DNA of 50,044 bases from CAJCBL01 sp035298965. Its GTDB lineage: Bacteria > Verrucomicrobiota > Verrucomicrobiia > Opitutales > Opitutaceae. A program made the position numbers and the translations under genes. This document shows positions 31,349 to 38,724 of the stretch, piece by piece (positions within the stretch are counted from its first letter, which is position 1; every line of letters starts with the position of its first letter). The notes below the pieces were generated by a model, which made no database searches, had not been told where the DNA came from, and saw nothing but the letters and a program-made list of their open reading frames with translations. The DNA lies in the NCBI GenBank assembly GCA_035298965.1, contig DATGXO010000033.1:1-50044 (forward strand), read 5' to 3'.

Positions 31349-33268
31349 ATGACGCCGAACTTCTCGTTCCGCCGCACCGCCGCGATCCTGTTCGCACTCC
31401 GGACCGTGTCCGCGCTCGCCGCGACGCAGGAGCCCGCCACCGCGACGGCCGCCGCCGGCGATTGCCTTTCCTGCCACGCGACAAACATCTCCGCCCATGC
31501 GTACGCCGGGTCTGTTCATCGCTCCCTCTCCTGCGTGGCGTGCCACGTCAAAGATGACACGAAGCCCGTCGAGACCGCCACGCCCGGCCGGACCACGTGC
31601 GTCGTGCCGTTCAAGGCGACCGACTGCCGCTCCTGCCACGGCGCGATCGTCGAGCAGCACGCGCTCAGCGTCCACAACACCGACCGCCTCCCGGTCGCCT
31701 GCTCGAAGTGCCATTCGGATATCCACGAGATAACGTCACACAAGGACGACAAGACGGCCGCGGCCCGCCTGTGCAGCCAGTGCCACGAACATCAGGCCGA
31801 CTATTTCGACTCCTCGCACTTCAAGGCGCTCGCCGCCGGCGGCCACGACTCCGCCACCTGCACCGATTGCCACGGCCTCCACGCGATCGCCAAGGTCGAC
31901 AACGTCGCGCAAGGCCGCGTCTTCCACACCGAGGCCTGCCTCAAGTGCCACGCAGACACTGAACGAATGGCGCGCAACCACGTCACCGCGATCGCGCCGC
32001 AGACGTTCTTCGAGAGTTATCACGGGAAAAATGTGCGCCTCGGCTACCCTGAGCGCGTCGCCGGCTGCGCCGACTGCCACAACGCCCACAAAGTCCTGCC
32101 GGCCTCCGATGCCGGCTCGAACGTGCACCCGGCGAACGTCGTCGGCACCTGCGCCCAGTGCCATCAGCAGGCGAGCGCGAGCTTCGCGAAATTCGCGCCG
32201 CACGCGGAACCCTCCGACCGCGCGAAGTTCCCCGTCCTGTTCTGGACCGCGGCGGGCATGACCGCGCTGATGGTCGGCACGTTCCTGTTTTTCTGGGTGC
32301 ACTCGTTGCTCTGGGCCTTCCGCGCGTTCGTGGACAAGAAACGCCGCCGGGTCGCCGAGTTCTTCCCCTCGGCCGCGCGCCGCGCTCCGGTGGAGACGTC
32401 GTCCGGCGACGCGGAGCCGCCCGCCGGCCGGAAGGTCTACCGCCGGTTCCGCCCCGTGCACATCGTGCTGCACCTGTTCGTCGTCGTGAGCTTCCTGGGT
32501 CTGGCGCTCACCGGACTGCCGCTGAAGTTCAGCGCCACCGGCTGGGGCAAGGCGCTGGTCGATCTCATCGGCGGCACGGCGCGCGCGGGCCTGATCCACC
32601 GCCTGTGCGCGATCATCACGTTCGGCTACCTGCTCGCCGCCTGCGTGATGAGCGTGCGCTTCCTCTTCTTCGACAAACGCCAGAAGGGCGGCTTCGTGCA
32701 GCGGTTGTTCGGGCCGGAATCCCTGTGCCCCAATTTCCGCGACCTGCGCGATCTGAAAGCCATGTTCCGCTGGTTCTTCTTCTGCGGCCGCAAGCCGGCG
32801 TTCGACCGCTGGGCGTACTGGGAGAAATTCGATTTCTTCGCCGTGTTCTGGGGCGTGGCGGTGATCGGCTCGAGCGGGCTCCTGCTCTGGTTCCCCGAGT
32901 TCTTCGGCCGGTTCCTGCCGGGCTGGATCTTCAACGTCGCCACCATCGTCCACTCCGACGAGGCGCTGCTCGCGACCGGCTTCATCTTCACGATCCATTT
33001 CTTCAACACGCACTTCCGCCCCGAGAAGTTCCCGATGGATTTCGTGATCTTCAACGGCGAGGTCACCGAGGAGGAGATGGTCCACGAACGCGCCGACCAG
33101 TGGAAACGTTACCAGGAACTCGGCATCGCCCACGAGTTCGAGGTCACCAAGCCCAGCCCGCTCGCCTGGGATCTCGCGCTGCGGCTCTTCGGCCTGCTCG
33201 CCGTCCTGACCGGCGTCGTGCTCGCCCTGCTGATGTTCTACACCTTCATCGGCCACCCCGGCCACTGA
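31349..33268 (+). CDS. Nonaheme cytochrome c fused to b-type membrane cytochrome
   Basis: A 639-residue protein. After a signal peptide (about 1-25) come nine CxxCH motifs at residues 39, 62, 93, 118, 142, 171, 197, 240 and 268. A membrane helix near 295-318 follows. A basic cytoplasmic segment (about 320-365) leads to four further hydrophobic helices (about 370-395, 410-435, 490-515 and 530-555), with histidines suited to binding b-haem ('HIVLHLF', 'IHRLCAI', 'IVHSDEALLATGFIFTIHFF'), resembling thiosulfate/formate-type cytochrome b. A last helix is at 605-630. The layout is that of a quinol dehydrogenase or quinone reductase feeding periplasmic cytochromes, most likely the octaheme protein encoded upstream. 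Confidence 0.87.
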   Translation: MTPNFSFRRTAAILFALRTVSALAATQEPATATAAAGDCLSCHATNISAHAYAGSVHRSLSCVACHVKDDTKPVETATPGRTTCVVPFKATDCRSCHGAIVEQHALSVHNTDRLPVACSKCHSDIHEITSHKDDKTAAARLCSQCHEHQADYFDSSHFKALAAGGHDSATCTDCHGLHAIAKVDNVAQGRVFHTEACLKCHADTERMARNHVTAIAPQTFFESYHGKNVRLGYPERVAGCADCHNAHKVLPASDAGSNVHPANVVGTCAQCHQQASASFAKFAPHAEPSDRAKFPVLFWTAAGMTALMVGTFLFFWVHSLLWAFRAFVDKKRRRVAEFFPSAARRAPVETSSGDAEPPAGRKVYRRFRPVHIVLHLFVVVSFLGLALTGLPLKFSATGWGKALVDLIGGTARAGLIHRLCAIITFGYLLAACVMSVRFLFFDKRQKGGFVQRLFGPESLCPNFRDLRDLKAMFRWFFFCGRKPAFDRWAYWEKFDFFAVFWGVAVIGSSGLLLWFPEFFGRFLPGWIFNVATIVHSDEALLATGFIFTIHFFNTHFRPEKFPMDFVIFNGEVTEEEMVHERADQWKRYQELGIAHEFEVTKPSPLAWDLALRLFGLLAVLTGVVLALLMFYTFIGHPGH

Positions 33269-33312
33269 TGGCGCGGGCCCGCCGGCCACACTCCCCGCGT
33301 CTCCGCCGAGCG

Positions 33313-34203
33313 TCACCGCCCCGCGGAAACCAGCGCCAGCACTTCGCGGAATTTCCGCGACGCCGGACTTTCACTGCGCCCCCGCAGCCGCTGGCGGCGC
33401 ATCGGGCGACGGATCGTGAGATCCTGCAACGCCACGATCCCGAGCACGCCGCTGCGCAGCTCCTGCTCGATGATGAGCCGCGAGACGATCGCCAGCCCCA
33501 TCCCGCAACGCACCGCGCCCTTGATCGCCTCCGGGCTGCCGAGCGAGAGCAGCGGCTCGACCTTCAGCTTCTTCCGCGCGAGCGCCTGCTCGATCGCCGC
33601 CCGCGTGCCCGAGCCGGGTTCGCGCAGGATCAACGGCTCCCGACAAAACTCGCGCGCCGTCACGTCCTTCCGCTTCAGAAAAGGGTGCCCTGCCGGCGCG
33701 ATCGCCACGAGTTCGTCCTCGAAAAACACGTCCGACTCCAGCTCCGGCGCCTCGTGCACGCCCTCGGTCAGCCCAAGCTCGAGCGAGCCTTCGAGCAACG
33801 CGGCTTGGATCTGCCGGGTGTTGGCGGTGCGCACCTGAAGCTCGATCTCCGGATACAGCCGATGGAACTCCCCCAACGCGCGCGGCAGCAGGTAACCCGC
33901 GATCGTGAGGCTCACTCCGAGATTGAGTCGGCCGCGCTTGAGTCCGCGGTACTCCTCGATCGCGTGCGCCGCGTCGGCCTCGAGCGTGCGCCAGCGCGCG
34001 GCGTAGCCCGCGAGGATCTCGCCCGCCTCGGTGAGCCGGCAGCCGCGCGGCAACCGCTCCAGCAGCTTCACGCCCAGCGCGCTCTCCAGTTCCGCGATCT
34101 GTTTCGAGACCGCCGGCTGGCTGACGCGCGCGGCCGCCGCACCCGCGCTGATGCCGCCGGCCTGCGCGACGGCGTGGAAGAGCGCCAGATGGTTCCGATT
34201 CAT
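33313..34203 (-). CDS. LysR-family regulator
   Basis: A 296-residue LysR protein. The winged helix-turn-helix is at 1-60 ('LALFHAVAQAGGISAGAAAARVSQPAVSKQIAELESALGVKLLERLPRG'). The effector domain (about 90-295) is complete. It is divergent from a YeiH-type transporter gene, a pairing that in many bacteria means the regulator controls the transporter. ATG at 34203 is preferred over ATG at 34230 because it starts nearer the conserved helix and leaves the ATGCC/GGGCAT sites largely outside the gene. The inducer is unknown; sulfite or sulfate-related ligands are suggested only by context. Confidence 0.9.
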   Translation of the reverse strand: MNRNHLALFHAVAQAGGISAGAAAARVSQPAVSKQIAELESALGVKLLERLPRGCRLTEAGEILAGYAARWRTLEADAAHAIEEYRGLKRGRLNLGVSLTIAGYLLPRALGEFHRLYPEIELQVRTANTRQIQAALLEGSLELGLTEGVHEAPELESDVFFEDELVAIAPAGHPFLKRKDVTAREFCREPLILREPGSGTRAAIEQALARKKLKVEPLLSLGSPEAIKGAVRCGMGLAIVSRLIIEQELRSGVLGIVALQDLTIRRPMRRQRLRGRSESPASRKFREVLALVSAGR

Positions 34204-34269
34204 GCCATAACCATCGGGCATGTTTTCCATAGAAACAATGCCTTAGTCACATGCCCCGTTTTCGGGCAT
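34202..34269. promoter_or_regulatory. Cluster of ATGCC/GGGCAT half-sites (LysR operator)
   Basis: Half-sites ATGCC (34202), GGGCAT (34216), ATGCC (34238), ATGCCC (34251) and GGGCAT (34264) fill the gap between lysR and the transporter gene. The last two form a perfect inverted repeat with a CGTTTTC centre, and the first two an inverted pair. The arrangement suits a LysR tetramer binding across the divergent promoters. Confidence 0.5.
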
Positions 34270-34300
34270 CATCGCCGGACCCGACAACGGGACCTCTCGC

Positions 34301-35323
34301 TTGAACACACCAATCGCTCCCACCGCCGACGCCGCGCAGACGCTATGCGGCGTCGCCGCCACCACACCCGCGCATCGCGCCGCCCGCTGGCTGTTGCCGC
34401 TGGGCGCGCTCGCCGCGCTCCTGCCGTGGACGCCGCCCTGGGCCGCGCTGCTCGCCGGCACTGCACTCGCGCTGAGCCTCGGCAATCCGTGCGCCCGGCT
34501 CACGGCGAACCTTTCGAAACCGCTGCTGCAACTCGCCGTCGTCGGTCTCGGCGCCGGCATGAACCTGGCCATCGTCGGCCGCGTGGGCCTGCGCGGTCTC
34601 GGCTACACGATCGTCGGCCTGCTCGCGACGGCCGCGCTCGGCACATTGCTCGCGCGCTGGCTCCAGCTGCGCCCGCGGGTTGCGGCGTTGATCACGGCCG
34701 GCACGGGCATCTGCGGCGGCAGCGCGATCGCGGCGGTGGCCCCGGCGATCTGCGCCACCGCCGCGGAAACCTCGGCCGCGTTGGCCACCGTTTTCCTCCT
34801 CAACGGCGTGGCGCTGCTGGTCTTCCCGCCGCTCGGCACGCTCGCCGGGCTCGACCCGCACGCCTTCGGCCTCTGGTGCGCGCTCGCAATCCACGACACC
34901 AGCTCGGTCACGGGCGCGGCGCTGACGCACGGCGCCGAGGCGCTCGCCACGGCGACGACTGTGAAACTCGCCCGCGCGCTCTGGATACTGCCGGTCGCGC
35001 TCGCGCTCGGCTGGTGGTTCGCGCCGCGCTGCTGCGCCGGCGCGGAGTGCAAGCCCCGCGGGGCGAAGTTCCCGCTGTTCATCGCCGGCTTCGTCGCGCT
35101 CTCCGCGCTGTTCACCTTCGTGCCCGCGCTCGCACCGGCAGCGCCATGGATCACCCGCGCAGCTCGCGCCGCGCTCACGCTCACGCTGTTCCTCATCGGC
35201 ACCGGACTCGACCGCGCCTCGGTGCGCGCCGTCGGCGCGCGGCCGTTTGTGCACGGATTGTTGCTCTGGCTGCTGGCCGCTGGCGGGACGCTGGTTAGCA
35301 TCAAGCTCGGCTGGATCACCTGA
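34301..35323 (+). CDS. YeiH/UPF0324-family putative sulfate exporter
   Basis: A 340-residue membrane protein with about ten helices, of the YeiH (PSE, putative sulfate exporter) family. Family hallmarks visible include 'NLSKPLLQLAVVGLGAGMNL', 'ITAGTGICGGSAIAAVAPAI', 'CALAIHDTSSVTGAAL' and a final 'LLLWLLAAGGTLVSIKLGW'. Start is TTG at 34301, the only in-frame start ahead of the first conserved segment. The substrate has not been proven for the family; sulfate, sulfonate or sulfite export has been suggested. It lies directly after the sulfur island, so export of oxidised sulfur is plausible. Confidence 0.87.
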   Translation: MNTPIAPTADAAQTLCGVAATTPAHRAARWLLPLGALAALLPWTPPWAALLAGTALALSLGNPCARLTANLSKPLLQLAVVGLGAGMNLAIVGRVGLRGLGYTIVGLLATAALGTLLARWLQLRPRVAALITAGTGICGGSAIAAVAPAICATAAETSAALATVFLLNGVALLVFPPLGTLAGLDPHAFGLWCALAIHDTSSVTGAALTHGAEALATATTVKLARALWILPVALALGWWFAPRCCAGAECKPRGAKFPLFIAGFVALSALFTFVPALAPAAPWITRAARAALTLTLFLIGTGLDRASVRAVGARPFVHGLLLWLLAAGGTLVSIKLGWIT

Positions 35324-35334
35324 ACCCTTCGCAC

Positions 35335-35949
35335 ATGGACGCACACTTCTGGAACGACCGCTACGCCGCCGATGCCGAGCACATCTTCGGCACCGCCCCC
35401 AACGAGTTTCTCGCGTCCGTCGCACCGCAGATCCGTCCCGGGCCGGTGCTCTGCCTCGCCGAGGGCGAGGGCCGCAACGCCGTCCATCTCGCCGCGCTCG
35501 GCCACGCCGTGACGGCCGTCGACCAATCCGAGGTCGGCCTCGCCAAGGCGGCCCGCCTCGCGGCAGCGCGCGGGGTGGCGTTGACGACCATCGTCGCCGA
35601 TCTCTCGACGTTTGCCATCGAACCGGGCGTCTGGTCCGGGATCGTGTCCATCTTCGCCCACCTGCCGCCGGAGCTGCGTCGCTCCGTGCATGCGGCCGCG
35701 GTGCGCGGCTTGGCGCCGGGCGGGGTTTTCATCCTCGAAGCCTACACGCCCGCGCAACTCGCCTTCGCCACCGGCGGGCCGAAAGATCCCGTCCGGCTGA
35801 TGCAGCTCCGGGATCTGCGCAACGAACTCGCCGGGCTCGAGCTGCTTGTCGCACAGGAGACCGAGCGCGAAGTCCGCGAAGGTCCGGCACACTCGGGGCG
35901 CGCCGCCGTGGTGCAGATCCTGGGGCGACGTCCGGTCACCGGGAAGTGA
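35335..35949 (+). CDS. TehB-like class I SAM methyltransferase
   Basis: A 204-residue methyltransferase. It opens 'MDAHFWNDRYAADAEHIFGTAPNEFL', like the TehB/thiopurine methyltransferase group, has the SAM-binding loop 'VLCLAEGEGRNAVHLAALGHAVTAVDQS' and a later 'FAHLPPELRR' strand. Relatives methylate tellurite, selenite or thiols, making volatile or less toxic products. It follows the YeiH gene by 11 bases and is probably co-transcribed. Given the context, methylation of a sulfur or chalcogen anion or thiol is possible, but the sequence cannot distinguish this from other small-molecule substrates. Confidence 0.8.
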   Translation: MDAHFWNDRYAADAEHIFGTAPNEFLASVAPQIRPGPVLCLAEGEGRNAVHLAALGHAVTAVDQSEVGLAKAARLAAARGVALTTIVADLSTFAIEPGVWSGIVSIFAHLPPELRRSVHAAAVRGLAPGGVFILEAYTPAQLAFATGGPKDPVRLMQLRDLRNELAGLELLVAQETEREVREGPAHSGRAAVVQILGRRPVTGK

Positions 35950-36106
35950 CGCACGTTCCCCGGCCAAGTCCGGGCGCAGCGCCGCCGGGCGGGCGGGTGC
36001 TCCTTCGGGATGTTTCATGGCGGTGTCACGGCGTCTTCTAGATCCGTCGACAGATTGCTCAAGGTTCTCACCGCACGTACGATAGGTAGGGCCGCGCCTC
36101 CTACTT

Positions 36107-37609
36107 ATGCGTGCACTGAACCTTTCCACCACCATCGCCGCTGCGTTCGCGGCGATCGCGATTACCGCAACCGCCGGAGCGCTCGCCATCATCGGCACCG
36201 CCACCTGGGCCCAACGCCGTGAGGCGCAACAACGCGTCGCCGCAGCCGCCTCGCGAGAGGCGACCGCGCTCTACGCGCAAGGGCTCCAGATGGGCCAAGC
36301 CACGCGCAACATCATCCTCGAGCCCGAGAACCCGAAGGCGTACACGAACTTCGACGCCGCGACCAAGGACTTCGTGACCGTGCTCGCCACGCTCCGCGAC
36401 GCCAGCACCAAGCTGCCCGATGCCACGGCCTTCGTTGCGCGGCTCGACACGATCGAGCGCTCCTGGAAATCCGACGAGGCGGTCCATCGCCGGATCCACG
36501 CGTTGGCAAAATCGGGCGACTCCCCCGCTGCGGTGAAACTGCTTCGCGCCGAAGAGACGCCACTGTGGCGGGAGTACAAGGACGTGATCCTCGACGTGGT
36601 GAAGACCGCCCGCGAGATGGAGGAGGTCGCCTTTGCGGGGGTGAACCGCGGGCGCCGCATTTCGTTCACGATCTACGGCTCGGTCGGTGCGCTGTTGGTC
36701 GGCACCGTGCTCGCCGGCGCATGGGTCGGCTGGCGCGGGATGCGCCGGGCCAACGGGGCGTTCGGCGCCATGACGCAGGTCTGCCAACGCATCCCCGAGG
36801 CCATCGCCACAGTCGCCGAAGGCGCCCAGCACGGCGCGACCGAAGCGGCCCGCCAAGCCGCGCAACTCGAGGAGACCTCCGCGACGGTGGCCGAACTCGC
36901 CAGCCAGATGGAAAGCGCCGATCAGGCCGCGCGCAACGTGGCATCGTTCGCCCGCGCCACCCGCGACGGCGTCGCCGAAGGTCGCCGCAGCACCGAGGAG
37001 TTGGCGACGACGATGCGCAAGCTGCGCGAGTCTTCCGGCGAGATCGCCAAAATCGTCCAGACGATCGATGGCATCGCGTTTCAAACCAACATCCTCGCGC
37101 TGAACGCCGCAGTCGAAGCCGCCCGCGCCGGGGAAGCCGGCGCTGGTTTTGCGGTCGTCGCCGAGGAGGTACGCGCGCTCGCGTTGCGTAGCGCCACCGC
37201 GGCCCGCGAGACCGCCGAACGCATTCAGCAGGCGGTCGAGGGCAGCCACGCCGGTGCCGCTCTCACGGAGAATGTCGTGGGGGCACTCACCCGCATCGAC
37301 GCTCAAGCGGGCGAACTCACCGGGCAGGTGGAGACGCTTTCCAGTTCCGTCGCCGAGGAGAAGAAGGGCTTCGACCTCATCAACCGCACGTTGCATGGCA
37401 TCGATCAATCGGTGCAGAACACGGCCGCCCAGTCCCAACAAGTCGCCGCCGCCGCCCAGGAACTCGGCAGCCAAGGCCAGGCTCTGCGTTCCGCCGCAAC
37501 CACGATGGCGGACATCTTCGGGTTCCGGAGACACTGCCGCCACATGCAGGCGTACGAGGAAAGCCCGGCCGTCCAGAAGCGCGTCCACGAATTTACGAGC
37601 GTCGCTTGA
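36107..37609 (+). CDS. Methyl-accepting chemotaxis protein
   Basis: A 500-residue chemoreceptor. TM1 (about 8-30), a periplasmic helical four-helix-bundle sensor (about 32-185) and TM2 (about 186-210) precede a short linker without an obvious HAMP domain. The signalling hairpin tip is 'IDGIAFQTNILALNAAVEAARAGEAGAGFAVVAEEVRALALRSA' (about 323-366), the CheA/CheW-binding motif. The C-terminal tail 'AYEESPAVQKRVHEFTSVA' has no NWETF pentapeptide. The receptor is of the short cytoplasmic class. No che genes are adjacent. Ligand unknown. Confidence 0.92.
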   Translation: MRALNLSTTIAAAFAAIAITATAGALAIIGTATWAQRREAQQRVAAAASREATALYAQGLQMGQATRNIILEPENPKAYTNFDAATKDFVTVLATLRDASTKLPDATAFVARLDTIERSWKSDEAVHRRIHALAKSGDSPAAVKLLRAEETPLWREYKDVILDVVKTAREMEEVAFAGVNRGRRISFTIYGSVGALLVGTVLAGAWVGWRGMRRANGAFGAMTQVCQRIPEAIATVAEGAQHGATEAARQAAQLEETSATVAELASQMESADQAARNVASFARATRDGVAEGRRSTEELATTMRKLRESSGEIAKIVQTIDGIAFQTNILALNAAVEAARAGEAGAGFAVVAEEVRALALRSATAARETAERIQQAVEGSHAGAALTENVVGALTRIDAQAGELTGQVETLSSSVAEEKKGFDLINRTLHGIDQSVQNTAAQSQQVAAAAQELGSQGQALRSAATTMADIFGFRRHCRHMQAYEESPAVQKRVHEFTSVA

Positions 37610-37715
37610 GCGCACACCGCCAAACGCAGCCGCTTGCGTTCCGCTATAGCCGGGGTCGGCGCCCCTGGTCCGAGCGCCGTGACCAACGCTCTCCGCTCCC
37701 GGGTTCCGATACGCG

Positions 37716-38555
37716 CTAGCTCGCGAACTCCAGCCGCGAGCCGGCGGAACAAGGGAAACAGCGGCCGGGAAACTCCCGCCAGAACAGCGCGGTGGCTGCG
37801 GCGCCGGTGCAGTGATTCGGCCCGAACCGCTGCACCCCGAGGCGGCGCAGCGCGGCAAACGTCTCGGCCAGTCGGCGCTCGTCGGCATTGAGCAAGTGCA
37901 TGCCGCCGACGACGGTGTGCACCGGCGCCCCGTGCGTGAGCGCGCGGATGTGTTCGAGCGTGTTCACCACGCCCGCGTGCGCGCACCCGAGCACGACCAC
38001 CGTGCCCTCGCGGCTCGCGAAGAACACCGCCTGATCGTCGAGAATCGGATCCGGTCGGGTGAGTTGTTCGTCGAGGTAAAACGGCCCGCCGACCTCCTCG
38101 AAATCGTTGGTGCGCGGGATCTCGCCGGTCGTCCACACGCCGGGAGCGATCTCCTGCGGTTCGCGTGAGACGACCACGCGCCGACCAGCGGTGCGAAACG
38201 CCTCCGTCTCCATGAAATCGGTGCTGAGCCGGCGCCCGAGCGGGCGACGATCGGAACCCGTGAAGCGCCGACGCACCGCATCCGGGTGCAAAAACAGCGT
38301 CGCCCCCGGCGCGGCGTCGAGCGCCGCCTCCAGACCGCCGACATGGTCACCATGCCCGTGGCTGAGCGCGACGGCCTGCGCGGTCGCAAGATCGGCGCCG
38401 AGCCGGCGGGCGTTGGGCGTGAGCACGAGCCCCTGGCCGGTATCGAAGAGCACGCGCTGCGCGCCGGTGTCGATCCACCACGCGAGTCCGTGCTCGCCGA
38501 GCACGCCCAGCCCGCGCGCGGTGTTTTCGGCCAGCAAGATGACGACGGTGTGCAT
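37716..38555 (-). CDS. MBL-fold metallohydrolase
   Basis: A 279-residue metallo-beta-lactamase-fold protein. The metal motif 'LSHGHGDHVGGL' is followed by 'VLGCAHAGVVNTLEHI' and 'VVGGMHLL', matching the family annotated as dihydropterin ribofuranosylaminobenzene phosphate synthase-like hydrolases. The real substrate is unknown. The ATG at 38555 is chosen; a GTG nine bases upstream is an alternative. It ends 'GRCFPCSAGSRLEFAS' with two closely spaced cysteines. It stands alone, opposite to its neighbours. Confidence 0.85.
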   Translation of the reverse strand: MHTVVILLAENTARGLGVLGEHGLAWWIDTGAQRVLFDTGQGLVLTPNARRLGADLATAQAVALSHGHGDHVGGLEAALDAAPGATLFLHPDAVRRRFTGSDRRPLGRRLSTDFMETEAFRTAGRRVVVSREPQEIAPGVWTTGEIPRTNDFEEVGGPFYLDEQLTRPDPILDDQAVFFASREGTVVVLGCAHAGVVNTLEHIRALTHGAPVHTVVGGMHLLNADERRLAETFAALRRLGVQRFGPNHCTGAAATALFWREFPGRCFPCSAGSRLEFAS

Positions 38556-38653
38556 GCGGCCCACGAGCGTGGAGTGGCCGAGACGTTTCGCAACCGTGGC
38601 GCGCGGTCTGCGGCATGGGCGCAGTCGGTGCGTCGATGAGGGACCGCGACAGG

Positions 38654-38681
38654 AGGCAACTTCGCCGAGGGGCGATTGCCT
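38654..38681 (+). promoter_or_regulatory. Hairpin in the leader of the hybrid kinase gene
   Basis: AGGCAA/TTGCCT encloses TCGCC/GGCGA with a GAGG loop and a two-base bulge. It ends 43 bases before the ATG at 38725 and could be a 5'-UTR element or the end of an upstream transcript. Confidence 0.4.
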
Positions 38682-38724
38682 GTTTCGAGTTCTCCACTAC
38701 TCTAGCGACACTCCGCGGTCCCAC

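Noticed and set aside
36101..37888. A 595-codon minus-strand frame opposite the chemoreceptor gene
   Set aside because: The plus strand encodes a full chemoreceptor with the conserved signalling tip; the opposite frame has no domain.
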